Below, in pieces: positions 42,732-51,095 of a stretch of 64,000 nucleotides of DNA. The translations under genes and the position numbers were made by a program. Below the pieces are notes generated by a model. It had not been told where the DNA came from, searched no databases, and saw nothing but the letters and a program-made list of their open reading frames with translations. Every line of letters begins with the position of its first letter. Positions within the stretch are counted from its first letter, which is position 1. The DNA is from Hyphomicrobiales bacterium (lineage in GTDB: Bacteria; Pseudomonadota; Alphaproteobacteria; Rhizobiales; Rhizobiaceae), in assembly GCA_900471925.1 (NCBI GenBank), contig UCGV01000031.1, forward strand, positions 27,559 to 91,558, given 5' to 3'.

Positions 42732-42893
42732 ATGACCGAACAGCAAGACGCTTCCGCGTCCGCTAAGCCTTATGACGCCAAGACGCTGGCGAAGAAACAC
42801 CGGATCAGCGTCGAGGATGCACAGAAGATCATCGATCAATATGGCGCTGACCGAAAAGCGTCCGACAAGGCTGCCCGTCGAGTGGCAGTCTAA
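42732..42893 (+). CDS. Small DUF3606-like hypothetical protein
   Basis: 53 residues from ATG 42732 with CAAGGAGAAATGC upstream. After a polar N-terminus it reads KPYDAKTLAKKHRISVEDAQ and KIIDQYGADRKASD, a short HTH-like pattern seen in many small rhizobial stress or DNA-associated proteins of DUF3606 type. Assignment by pattern only. It is a single gene followed at once by a strong hairpin terminator. Confidence 0.65.
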   Translation: MTEQQDASASAKPYDAKTLAKKHRISVEDAQKIIDQYGADRKASDKAARRVAV

Positions 42894-42900
42894 AGCGAAT

Positions 42901-42934
42901 GCGGCTGCTCAACGCAATGCGTTAGAGCAGCCGC
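42901..42934 (+). terminator. Stable hairpin, likely terminator
   Basis: GCGGCTGCTC (42901-42910) pairs perfectly with GAGCAGCCGC (42925-42934); the loop contains a nested AACGC/GCGTT stem. It begins 8 bp after the stop of the small gene. No long T tract. Confidence 0.65.
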
Positions 42935-43034
42935 CATCACTGGACCAGCGCCGACAATTGGGATTAGGGAATAGACTCGCTATTTTATTGAAATCTAATT
43001 TACTTTCTATAGGCTCCCTGACGGGAGGACTACC

Positions 43035-43220
43035 ATGCAACACATTGATTCGATTGCCGCCGACTCCATCGCCGAGACGAAGGTATGGTGCATTGCCGAC
43101 TTCTGCTCGCAGCACCGGCTGGACCGTAAGGAGGAAGCGAAGCTGACTGCGCTCTTCGGTACGTTCGCGACCACCAGTGAGCTTGTCCACAACGTCACGC
43201 GCAGGTCCAGGTCAAGGTAA
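43035..43220 (+). CDS. Small hypothetical protein, 61 residues
   Basis: ATG 43035 is preceded by GACGGGAGGACTACC, an excellent site. The product (TKVWCIADFCSQHRLDRKEE, AKLTALFGTFATTSELVHN) looks like a family of small unannotated rhizobial proteins with a W/C-containing helix followed by EEAKLTALFG and ATTSEL. Soluble, no signal peptide. Function unknown. Confidence 0.7.
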   Translation: MQHIDSIAADSIAETKVWCIADFCSQHRLDRKEEAKLTALFGTFATTSELVHNVTRRSRSR

Positions 43221-43730
43221 AAGACCGGCCGCACGGCCGAATTGCACCTCATGTTTCCATCGGCAATCTGAAGCCCTCACAAGAGGCCGAATGTGGTCGT
43301 CCTAACCAGGGCGGTTTTCAAATGCATTTAACCTCCAACACCTATCGCTCGGATCTGCGCGAAGATCCTGTGCGACCTGGTAAAATCGAGCGTCGCGGCG
43401 ACCGAATATCTCGCTAAGTCGATGCTTCACCGCATTTTACAACGCTTAACAGGCAGAGCGCGCCGTTCACGCCTAAGCTCATCACGTCAAACAAAACGTC
43501 AGACTTGCCCCGACGCGCCCAGGATTGGTTTCGTCGCGCAAGTCTTCGAAAGGAAAAGGCACGCCTTGCGGTAAGGTGATCCGATGACGGGCAGGCCGTG
43601 AAGAACGGCACTGGCACGCGCAACAGGTTGTCCTTGAAGATGTGCCGATCCCGGACGTCGAAACAGACGAAATCATTGATCAGGTAGACCCTGGCGCTGA
43701 ACGCAACTTCATTCAATCCGAGAGAAAATC
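43221..43730. other. Intergenic with gene debris
   Basis: 510 bp. In one frame from 43588 to the TGA at 43732-43734 a coding-like tail appears (HWHAQQVVLEDVPIPDVETD, EIIDQVDPGAERNFIQSE) that has no start codon and begins directly after a stop; it overlaps the next gene's ATG. It is probably the end of a truncated gene. A 100-codon minus-strand frame over 43414-43716 is its shadow. Confidence 0.4.
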
Positions 43731-44405
43731 ATGACACAACACGTTCTGTTTATCGTGACCAACGCAGCTGTGATCGGCCCGCACAATCGCAAGACCGGCT
43801 TCTTTTTCGCCGAGGTCGCTCATCCCTTCGACGTGCTCGACATGGCGGGGATAGCCGTGGAATTCGCGTCACCTGCTGGCGGCTGGACGCCGTTCGATGC
43901 CTATGACGAGAATGATCCCGCCCAAAAGGGTTTCATGGAGAGCAAGGCTTTTCGCCGGCTCAATCGCAGCCGCAAACTCTCCGAGGTTGACGCCGCGGAC
44001 TATGACGCAATCCTGATACCGGGCGGTCTCGGGCCGATGGTTGATATCCAGCGCAACTCGGATGTCCAGAAGGCCGTCGCGCGCGCCTGGAATTCGGGCA
44101 AGCTGGTAACCGCTGTTTGCCACGGTCCGTGCTCGCTGCTCGGCGTCGATCTTGGCGATGGCAAGCCATTCATAAGCGGCAAGAAGCTTACATCGTTCTC
44201 CAAGATGGAAGAATACGATTATGCCCGCGATGACGTGCCCTACGAACTTGAGGACGCTTTGACGGCCGACGGTGCCAGCTATTCATCGGTAGCGAACTGG
44301 CAGCCGCATGTCGTCGTTGATGGCCGCCTTATTACTGGCCAGAACCCCGCTTCTGCAGGACCGCTGGCGAAGGAATTGCTCGGCGCCCTGAGGAAGCTGG
44401 CGTGA
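43731..44405 (+). CDS. DJ-1/PfpI-family protein (Hsp31-like)
   Basis: 224 residues. Class I glutamine-amidotransferase-like fold with the nucleophile elbow AVCHGPCSLLG (Cys ~126) and the Glu of FFFAEVAHPFDVLDMAGI near residue 29. YDAILIPGGLGPMVDIQRN supplies the oxyanion part. This Hsp31-like branch includes glutathione-independent glyoxalases and chaperones detoxifying methylglyoxal. Monocistronic; converges on the phospholipid operon at a hairpin. Confidence 0.9.
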   Translation: MTQHVLFIVTNAAVIGPHNRKTGFFFAEVAHPFDVLDMAGIAVEFASPAGGWTPFDAYDENDPAQKGFMESKAFRRLNRSRKLSEVDAADYDAILIPGGLGPMVDIQRNSDVQKAVARAWNSGKLVTAVCHGPCSLLGVDLGDGKPFISGKKLTSFSKMEEYDYARDDVPYELEDALTADGASYSSVANWQPHVVVDGRLITGQNPASAGPLAKELLGALRKLA

Positions 44406-44420
44406 CCCGATAAACATGCG

Positions 44421-44449
44421 CGGCAAGAAGCCCTACACGCTTCTTGCCG
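44421..44449. terminator. Hairpin between convergent genes
   Basis: CGGCAAGAAG (44421-44430) pairs with CTTCTTGCCG (44440-44449) over a 9-nt loop, between gene ends 44405 and 44465. Perfect 10-bp stem without strong T tract. Confidence 0.65.
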
Positions 44450-44464
44450 TCCTGTCGTCTGCCG

Positions 44465-45106
44465 TCAGCGAAGCCGGAGGCGCCCCGTCAATGTCTTGGC
44501 GCGGCGGATCGTCGTGAGGGCCGCGCCCACGATTATTATCCAGAGACCGATCGCCAGGATCTCGTTTCGCCCACCCCACAACGGTTCGAAAAGGGATGCC
44601 AGAGCCGCCGCCGTAATTGTTGCCATTCGATGCTGTTTCGCCATTGGGCCTGAGAAATCGGCGGGATTGCCGGTGGCGCGGCCGAGTTCGCGAACGTAGG
44701 CCGTCAACACTGCGAGAGCTCCTGCGGCCCAGCCAAGCCCCGGCACCCCGATGCCATAGCCGACGCCGGCAAATATCAGCAGGTCGGCGACGCGGTCCGG
44801 AAACTCGTTCCAGAACGGGCCGTCTGCCTCTCCCTTTCCGCCTTCGACGGCAACCATGCCGTCGAACAGATTACAAAGCAGGCGTGCCTGGCAGAACAGA
44901 ACGGCGAGCAGCAGATAGCAGGTCCGCGGCCAGCCCGCTGCTTCTCCCGCCATAAAGAAAGCGCCGCCTGCGATTGCCGCGGCCAGCATGCTGGCCTGCG
45001 AAATCTGGTTCGGCCTGATGGCGCGCGCAGCCAACCACCGGGCGACTGCGCCCGCCCAGCGGGTATTACGGCTTGCAAGCGGGCGCCTGTCTCCTGTCTC
45101 CATCAT
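44465..45106 (-). CDS. CDP-alcohol phosphatidyltransferase family protein
   Basis: 213 residues from ATG 45106, overlapping the stop of the upstream gene (ATGA). About six membrane helices. The signature is a variant: NLFDGMVAVEGGK and, after a spacer, WNEFPDRVADLLIF. Relative to the standard D-x-x-DG-x-x-AR the first Asp is Asn and the Arg is Val, while the second Asp-Gly and the distal D-x-x-x-D are kept. The enzyme class transfers a phosphatidyl or phospho-alcohol group from a CDP-lipid. As last gene after acyltransferase and CdsA it should use the CDP-diacylglycerol made by this operon; acceptor unknown. Confidence 0.85.
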   Translation of the reverse strand: MMETGDRRPLASRNTRWAGAVARWLAARAIRPNQISQASMLAAAIAGGAFFMAGEAAGWPRTCYLLLAVLFCQARLLCNLFDGMVAVEGGKGEADGPFWNEFPDRVADLLIFAGVGYGIGVPGLGWAAGALAVLTAYVRELGRATGNPADFSGPMAKQHRMATITAAALASLFEPLWGGRNEILAIGLWIIIVGAALTTIRRAKTLTGRLRLR

Positions 45107-45498
45107 GTGTCGAAACCTCGTCTTGCGGCGATCGAATAATTGTACGCTGCCGCATAGGTCGTCGAGACAAGCAACGGCAGCGCAATGGTTCTGAATATCT
45201 CCGGCGTGCCGCTTACCGCGTGGATTGCCACGAGAATGCTGGCAGAGCCGACGCATGCGATCAGCGGCGGCGCCCAAAACCGTGTCGAGCCGCCAAAGCG
45301 GCTGGAAATCCAGTCGATCACCGATTTCAGAAATAGCGTCAGACAGGCGGATATCGCCCCCTGCACAAGGCCAGCATAGAGCGGCGCCGGCATGTCGTGA
45401 GCGCGATTGGCGAAGACAGCCCAACTGCCCATTGCCAGAAAGGCGAACAGGACATGCACCACTGAGCTGCGCAGGAGACGTTGCAGCACAACAGGCAT
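45103..45498 (-). CDS. Small four-helix membrane protein
   Basis: 131 residues from ATG 45498, overlapping the CdsA stop as TGATG. About four hydrophobic segments (VVHVLFAFLAMGSWAVFA, APLYAGLVQGAISACLTLFL, WAPPLIACVGSASILVAI, TIALPLLVSTTYAAAYNY) with short loops, resembling GtrA-like or flippase-accessory proteins in size and topology. No catalytic motif. Coupling on both sides to lipid genes implies a role in handling or flipping the lipid product. Confidence 0.8.
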   Translation of the reverse strand: MPVVLQRLLRSSVVHVLFAFLAMGSWAVFANRAHDMPAPLYAGLVQGAISACLTLFLKSVIDWISSRFGGSTRFWAPPLIACVGSASILVAIHAVSGTPEIFRTIALPLLVSTTYAAAYNYSIAARRGFDT

Positions 45499-46445
45499 CA
45501 CACCGACCACCAGTATCGGGTCAGATGGAAGAAGATCGGTGCCGAGAAGACGACGGAATCCAGCCTGTCGATCAATCCCCCGTGGCCCTCGATGAGATTG
45601 CCCCAGTCCTTGACGCCGCGATCACGTTTGATCGCCGACATGACCAGCCCGCCGAAAAATCCCATCAGCGTGATGACAAAGGCGAGAAGCCCCGCCTGAA
45701 GCGGCGTGAAAGGCGTGATCCACCAGAGGCCGGTTCCAATCAGTGTGGCGCTGATGATGCCGCCGACAAAACCTTCGACCGTCTTCGACGGCGACAGCCT
45801 CGGCGCGATCTTCGTGCGGCCGAACAATTTGCCCCAGACATATTGCAGGACATCGCTGAGCTGGACGACGATCACCAGAAAGGCAATCAGCAACACATTG
45901 CGGCCCTCATATCCCGGAATTTTCAAGGTCAGCAGAGCCGGCACATGGGACGCGCAGAAGACGCAGATCATCAGCGCCCACTGTACTTCCGCGATGCGAA
46001 CGAGAAAGCGCTCCGTATCACCTCGAAGTACCGAGATGATCGGCATCAGCAGGAAGGCATAGACCGGAATGAAGATCGAGAAGATGCCGTATTGCTCCGC
46101 CCAGAGCAGAAAATACTGGATCGGAACAACAACGAAGAAGGCAGCAGCGAGCGCCCAGTGATCGGCCCTCTTGGTGTTGATAAGGGTTATGAATTCGCGA
46201 AGGGCTGCGAATGAGCAGAACCCAAATAGGATCAGGACGCCGATACGGCCCGCCATGAAAGCGATGCCGATCAGGATCACCATGACCCACCAGGCGTTGA
46301 TGCGCGCGTTGAGATTCTCGACAGCCGCATTTGAACCGGTCGGCGAAAGCCGTTGCTGTAATATGTAACCGATGACCGACGCTACGATCAGCACGCCGAA
46401 TATTCCGGCGACCAGTGTCAAAAGATCGGAATTTGCACCACTCAT
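45498..46445 (-). CDS. cdsA: Phosphatidate cytidylyltransferase
   Basis: 315 residues with about eight membrane helices. The C-terminal CDS signature is complete: SAIKRDRGVKDWGNLIEGHG followed by GLIDRLDSVVFSAP, including the KR, KD and HGG-x-x-DR-x-D residues that bind CTP and metal. LSDVLQYVWGKLFGRTKIAP precedes it. It makes CDP-diacylglycerol from phosphatidic acid and CTP in the inner membrane. The start overlaps the acyltransferase stop (ATGA). It is probably an additional copy beside a housekeeping cdsA elsewhere; that copy is not in this window. Confidence 0.93.
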   Translation of the reverse strand: MSGANSDLLTLVAGIFGVLIVASVIGYILQQRLSPTGSNAAVENLNARINAWWVMVILIGIAFMAGRIGVLILFGFCSFAALREFITLINTKRADHWALAAAFFVVVPIQYFLLWAEQYGIFSIFIPVYAFLLMPIISVLRGDTERFLVRIAEVQWALMICVFCASHVPALLTLKIPGYEGRNVLLIAFLVIVVQLSDVLQYVWGKLFGRTKIAPRLSPSKTVEGFVGGIISATLIGTGLWWITPFTPLQAGLLAFVITLMGFFGGLVMSAIKRDRGVKDWGNLIEGHGGLIDRLDSVVFSAPIFFHLTRYWWSV

Positions 46446-47086
46446 TCCCCACCACCTACAGGGTTTGGCGACAGAGCCAGCAGAGCGGCTCGCATCCGTT
46501 CGAGAAAAACATCCTTGTCTTCGCCCGGCGTCAGTTGCAAAGCGCTGCCGAAGGTAACCGTGCAGATCAGCGGTATCGGAACGATCTCACCCTTTGGCAT
46601 GACGCGGTTCAGATTGCTGATCCAGACCGGGACGAGATCGATATCGGGGCGCGCTGTCGCCAGATGGAAGATCCCGCTTTTGAACGGGAGCAGCCGCGCG
46701 TCGGACAGGTTCCGCGTGCCTTCCGGGAACAGGATCAGCGAGGAACCCGCATCGATGGCCGAGGCCATCTGCGTCACCGGATCCTGCGTCCGCTTGTCCC
46801 GATCCCTTCCGATCAGCACGGCCTTGAAGACATCGCAGCCGATGAAGCGATTGAGCCTGGACTTCAGCCAGTATTCCTCTCCTGCGACCGGACGAGCCCG
46901 GTGTCGCAGCCTTGGCGGCAATACCGTCCAGATCAGAACGAAATCGCCATGGCTGGAATGATTGGCGAAGTATACGCAGGGCCGGGAAGGCAGCCCGTCT
47001 TCCGGCCATGCGGCACGAACCGCGGTAACCGCGCGTGCGAACAGAACGATGACCGCAGCCACGGCCTTTGTAAGCAATGCCTGCAT
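46442..47086 (-). CDS. Lysophospholipid/1-acylglycerol-3-phosphate acyltransferase
   Basis: 214 residues. Acyltransferase motifs: NHSSHGDFVLIW (the NHx4D catalytic pair, ~35-46), FKAVLIGRDRDKR, LILFPEGTRNLSD (FPEGTR substrate loop) and VPVWISNLNRVMPKG. An N-terminal hydrophobic helix (AVAAVIVLFARAVTAV) anchors it in the membrane. PlsC-type enzymes acylate lysophosphatidate to phosphatidate. First gene of a four-gene operon whose junctions all overlap by 1-4 bp. Confidence 0.92.
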   Translation of the reverse strand: MQALLTKAVAAVIVLFARAVTAVRAAWPEDGLPSRPCVYFANHSSHGDFVLIWTVLPPRLRHRARPVAGEEYWLKSRLNRFIGCDVFKAVLIGRDRDKRTQDPVTQMASAIDAGSSLILFPEGTRNLSDARLLPFKSGIFHLATARPDIDLVPVWISNLNRVMPKGEIVPIPLICTVTFGSALQLTPGEDKDVFLERMRAALLALSPNPVGGGE

Positions 47087-47718
47087 TCATCACTCTATTG
47101 ATGTTAGCCGGATCACGAATTGAAACTCTAGCATTGTGGCGGGCCGAAGCCAGTGGCTTTGCGGGTATTCAACCAAAAAGACTAGTCGCTCGGTAATTGC
47201 CGCTGAGAATTCATCCGGTGGCGATCAAAGTTTCGGCGGTTGTGGGATACGTTAATTGGCGCGGCAGGAGGAGTTGGCGGAAACGCGAAGCGTTCAGTTG
47301 ATCGAACGTTAGGCCCTCTGTAGGGCGGCAAATCAATCCGTTATCGATGGCTGACCATCCGAGAAATTGGCAACGGTCCAGTCGTCTCCAGCGGAGCATC
47401 AGAATTTCTGTCATTGTGAGCAGTAGTCGCCAATCCTGGGCGTCAGCCCCTTATGATTTGCAGAAAGATCGCTTCCCTAAGGCTTGTATTTCTCCACCCC
47501 GCATTAGGGCTCCCGACGTCGATACACTAATCTCATGTACTGCGACGGTAACTCGATGGGGGCCGGCCAGGTCAACGCGGACCTTGGTTATTCCCATATT
47601 TTCAAGAATACCGGCGACGCCACCATGTGGGATCTGTTTTTCGCGAGTGCCTCGCTGCAATTCTGAGCCAGAGCTTTCGCAGGTGGAATGTAGAATTCCA
47701 CTTGCTGCGCATCTGCCT
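47087..47718. other. Intergenic with one C-terminal gene fragment
   Basis: 630 bp between minus-strand acyltransferase and IclR genes. It contains the acyltransferase promoter and the orphan coding tail at 47535-47666, listed separately. Nothing else was supported. Confidence 0.45.
47535..47666 (+). pseudogene. C-terminal fragment, outer-membrane-like
   Basis: ATG 47535 to TGA 47664-47666 encodes 43 residues: YCDGNSMGAGQVNADLGYSH, IFKNTGDATMWDLFFASASL, QF. It is coding-like and ends in alternating residues with a terminal Phe, as do beta-barrel outer-membrane proteins. An in-frame stop lies 13 codons upstream and no ribosome site is visible, so it is probably the surviving end of a lost gene. 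Confidence 0.45.
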
Positions 47719-48483
47719 CTAGTTTTTCATTCGATAGCCGAGTGCGCGGCTGATCTCGTCTGCCGCGGAACGCAGCATCAGCAGCAGTTCCTCACGCCTC
47801 TCGACATATCGGCTTGTCAGCGTTCCAAGATTGATGGCTGCAGCCACATTGCCCTCTGCGCTGAAGACCGGTGCGGCGATGCCCGTGGAGCCGGTGACAA
47901 ATTCCTGGTCGTTGATCGCGTAGCCATCGCGGCGGACCCTTGCGAGCACCTCGCGGATCTGTTTGGCGTCCGTAATCGTGTAGCGAGTGTAGGACAGAAA
48001 GCGAACGCGGGCGATATAGCCTTCGAGCACTTCCGATGGCGCGTGGGCGAGAAGCACACGCCCGGTCGCCGTGCAATGCGCCGTAATCGCCGCGTCCATA
48101 TTGACGTCGTAGCGGATGGGATGGTGGCTGACGCATTTCGCAAGGCGGCGTACATCGCAATGGGCGTTCATGGTGCCGAGCAGAACCGTTTCGCCAGATT
48201 CATCCCTCAGCCGCTCCATGAAGGGCATTGCGGTCACGACCAGCGGCTCCTCGTGGCGCCTGAAGGGAAAGCCGTGGCGGCTGGCCTCGACCAGCATGTA
48301 GCGGCCGCCTGCGTCCTGAACGACGTGGCCGCGCGATGCGAGCGTTTGGATGAGGCCGTGCGCGCTGCTCTTGGGCAGATTGAGGTCGCGGACGATTTGG
48401 GAGAGCGACACCGCCTCGCGCAGACCTGACAGATATTCGAGGAGATCGAGGATGCGCCCGGCGCTCTTCACTTCGGAGTTCAT
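47719..48483 (-). CDS. IclR-family transcriptional regulator
   Basis: 254 residues from ATG 48483 (TTG 48495 possible). N-terminal winged HTH: VKSAGRILDLLEYLSGLREA, SLSQIVRDLNLPKSSAHGLI. C-terminal IclR effector domain: GTMNAHCDVRRLAKCVSHHP, ITAHCTATGRVLLAHAPSEV, GIAAPVFSAEGNVAAAINLG. Divergent from the deacetylase/ABC/acylase cluster with 110 bp between starts; probably its local regulator, with a small aromatic or carboxylic inducer as in other IclR proteins. Confidence 0.93.
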   Translation of the reverse strand: MNSEVKSAGRILDLLEYLSGLREAVSLSQIVRDLNLPKSSAHGLIQTLASRGHVVQDAGGRYMLVEASRHGFPFRRHEEPLVVTAMPFMERLRDESGETVLLGTMNAHCDVRRLAKCVSHHPIRYDVNMDAAITAHCTATGRVLLAHAPSEVLEGYIARVRFLSYTRYTITDAKQIREVLARVRRDGYAINDQEFVTGSTGIAAPVFSAEGNVAAAINLGTLTSRYVERREELLLMLRSAADEISRALGYRMKN

Positions 48484-48593
48484 ATATGTGAACAAAACCC
48501 CCGTTGATGGCTATTCGCTCGGCTTATAACAAATTTGCCTAGAAAAATGACAGCGGCAAAACCGCATCCGGCATCGCCGAACGAGAGAATATC

Positions 48594-49520
48594 ATGAGCG
48601 CAGCAGAACAGCACGACAAGAACCAGCCCTGGCTTTGGCCGGACGATGTCTGGCAGACAAGTGTCAACAAGGTGCGGGCCGGCCGCTCGTTGAAGCCGGC
48701 GCAGTGGAAGAATGGCGCGCGCATGGCCGTCGCCCTGTCCTTTGATGCCGACCATGAGACGATGGAGTTGCGAAACGGCGGCATTTCTTTCGGCCGCATG
48801 AGCCAAGGCCAGTACGGCGCACGCTCCGGCATGCCGCGCATCCTCAAGCTGCTCGAAAAATATGCGGTCCCGGTTTCCGTTTACATGCCTGCAGTGTCCG
48901 CGATGATCAACGCCGACGAGGCCCGCGCCGTCGTGGCCGCCGGGCATGAGATCGGCATGCACAGCTGGATCCATGAATTCAATTCACGCCTGGACGAGGA
49001 GACGGAGCGCGATCTTGCACTGCGGGCGGCCGACGTCCTCGAGCGTATCTGCGGCACTCGTCCCGTCGGCATGCGTACCGCGTCCTGGGACTTCAGCCCC
49101 TACACGCTGAAGATCGCCCGCGAAATGGGGCTGCTCTACGATTCCTCGCTAATGGCCGATGACGAACCCTATGAGCTTCTGGAGGATGGCGAGCCGACAG
49201 GTGTCGTGGAAATTCCGGTCGAGTGGATCCGCGACGATGCACCCTATGTGGCGATGGACCGAATGACGGGCGCGCGCCCCTATGGCGCCCCCGCCATGGT
49301 TCTCGACATCTTCCAGCGCGAACTCGAGCTCGCCTATGCCGAAGGCGGCCTTTTTCAGCTGACGATGCATCCGCATCACGTCGGACATCGGTCGCGCATC
49401 TTCATTCTGGAAGAGATCATCCGCCAGGCGCAGGCCAAGGGCGGTGTCTGGTTTACCACCCATGCGGAACTTGCCGCCTACTGCGCCGAGGAGGCTGGCA
49501 TCGGCCCAGCCGCAAAATAG
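48594..49520 (+). CDS. Polysaccharide-deacetylase-family hydrolase (PuuE-like)
   Basis: 308 residues, no signal peptide. NodB-homology fold: AVALSFDADHETMELRNGG (catalytic Asp and metal Asp), EIGMHSWIHEFNSRL (HSxxHE metal site), GMRTASWDFSPYTLKIAREM and QLTMHPHHVGHRSRIFIL (C-terminal His). Its cytoplasmic location and sequence style match the PuuE/allantoinase-like group that hydrolyses C-N bonds in small molecules rather than chitin. First gene of the cluster, 59 bp before the binding-protein gene. Confidence 0.9.
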   Translation: MSAAEQHDKNQPWLWPDDVWQTSVNKVRAGRSLKPAQWKNGARMAVALSFDADHETMELRNGGISFGRMSQGQYGARSGMPRILKLLEKYAVPVSVYMPAVSAMINADEARAVVAAGHEIGMHSWIHEFNSRLDEETERDLALRAADVLERICGTRPVGMRTASWDFSPYTLKIAREMGLLYDSSLMADDEPYELLEDGEPTGVVEIPVEWIRDDAPYVAMDRMTGARPYGAPAMVLDIFQRELELAYAEGGLFQLTMHPHHVGHRSRIFILEEIIRQAQAKGGVWFTTHAELAAYCAEEAGIGPAAK

Positions 49521-49579
49521 CCAAGGCATTGGAATTTCTGGAAGAACATATCAAGACACAATAAGAGAGGGTAACACGA

Positions 49580-51076
49580 ATGTCTTTGAAATTTGCATCC
49601 GCCGCTGCATTGGCACTGGCTCTCATGGCTTCGACCGCCATGGCCCAGTCACCCAAGGACACGCTGACGATCGACCTACCGAATGACGCTGCGACGCTCG
49701 ATCCGCATCTCCAGTGGGATACCGACAGCTATACGATCTACCGCAATATCTTCGACAACCTGATCACCCGCGACACGTCTGGGCAGATCGTGCCGCAGAT
49801 CGCGGCGTCGTGGAAATATCTGGATGAGAAGACCCTCGAATTCCAGATCCGCGATGATGTGAGCTTCCAGGACGGCAGCAAGCTGACGGCTGATGATGTC
49901 GCGTTCAGCATCAATCGCATCATCGATCCGGCGCTGAAGAGCCCGCAGCTCTCACAGTTCGACCAGATCATCAAGGCGGAAGCCACAAGCCCGACTACCG
50001 TGAAAATGACGACGAAGTCGCCCTATCCGGCGTTGCTTGCCCAGCTCGTCAAGCTGTCGATCGTCCCGAAGGTCTATGTCGAGAAGGTCGGCAACCAGGA
50101 ATTCAATCTGAAGCCCATGGGCAGCGGTCCTTACAAGGTGGCGCAATGGCAGAAGGGTGTACAGACCGAACTCGAGGCAAACGACCATTACTGGCGCGCC
50201 AAGCCGCCTTTCGCTCATGTCGTCTTCCGTGCGGTTCCGGATGTTTCCACGCGCCTCGCTGACCTGAAGACCGGCAAGGCCGATCTGGTGCGCGACCTTC
50301 CCGCCGACCAGGCGATCGACCTGAAGAGCGATGCCAATTCGCAGGTGCTCTCCGTTCCGACGGAGCGTGTCGGCTACATCTATATCAATGCCCAGGCCGG
50401 TGCGACGAAGGACGTTCGCGTGCGTCAGGCGATCGCTTATGCGATCGACAAGCAGGGGCTGATCGACGCGCTGCTGCAGGGCTTCGGCTCGCAGGTCAAC
50501 GTTCTCGGCGCAGCACCCATCTTCGGTTATACCGACAAGGTCGAGGGTTACGGCTTTGATCCCGACAAGGCTCGCGCGCTCATCAAGGAAGCCGGTGCGG
50601 AAGGCGCCAAGGTCGAATTCCTGACCTCGCCATCCTACGACCGTGCCATGGTGGAAGCGATCCAGCAGATGCTGAACGACGTCGGTCTCGACACCACGAT
50701 CACCTCGCTCGATCAGGCGACCTTCCTAAAGCGTCGCCAGGGTGATCCGGCCAATGCCGGTAGCATTGCGCTCGGCAAGTGGTCCTGCGCCTGCCAGGAT
50801 GCCGACGGCGTGATCTTCCCGCTGTTCCGGACCGGCTCCAGCTGGGCAAAGTACAGCAATCTGGAATTCGACAAGCTGGTCGATGATGCTCGCGGCACGC
50901 TCAACAATGACCAGCGCATGCAGGACTACCAGAAGGCCTACGAGATCCTGAAGGATGATGTGCCGGGTCTCGGTCTCTATCAGGTCCAGGCGGTCTACGG
51001 CGCTGCCAAGAATCTGAAGTGGCAGCCGAGCCCCAACGAAGCCATGTTCGTCATGGACATGAGCTGGCAGCAGTAA
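49580..51076 (+). CDS. ABC transporter substrate-binding protein, family 5 (second)
   Basis: 498 residues with AGAGAGGGTAAC upstream. Signal peptide of 22 residues (FASAAALALALMASTAMAQ). Family-5 landmarks: NDAATLDPHLQWDTDSYTIY, LEFQIRDDVSFQDGSKLTAD, MGSGPYKVAQWQKGVQTELE, and APIFGYTDKVEGYGFDPDKA. Periplasmic receptor for peptide-like or acylated amine compounds. It is distinct from the 6127 protein in sequence, so a different ligand is likely. Confidence 0.94.
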   Translation: MSLKFASAAALALALMASTAMAQSPKDTLTIDLPNDAATLDPHLQWDTDSYTIYRNIFDNLITRDTSGQIVPQIAASWKYLDEKTLEFQIRDDVSFQDGSKLTADDVAFSINRIIDPALKSPQLSQFDQIIKAEATSPTTVKMTTKSPYPALLAQLVKLSIVPKVYVEKVGNQEFNLKPMGSGPYKVAQWQKGVQTELEANDHYWRAKPPFAHVVFRAVPDVSTRLADLKTGKADLVRDLPADQAIDLKSDANSQVLSVPTERVGYIYINAQAGATKDVRVRQAIAYAIDKQGLIDALLQGFGSQVNVLGAAPIFGYTDKVEGYGFDPDKARALIKEAGAEGAKVEFLTSPSYDRAMVEAIQQMLNDVGLDTTITSLDQATFLKRRQGDPANAGSIALGKWSCACQDADGVIFPLFRTGSSWAKYSNLEFDKLVDDARGTLNNDQRMQDYQKAYEILKDDVPGLGLYQVQAVYGAAKNLKWQPSPNEAMFVMDMSWQQ

Positions 51077-51095
51077 GCAGTCGGGCGAGGCCGAG

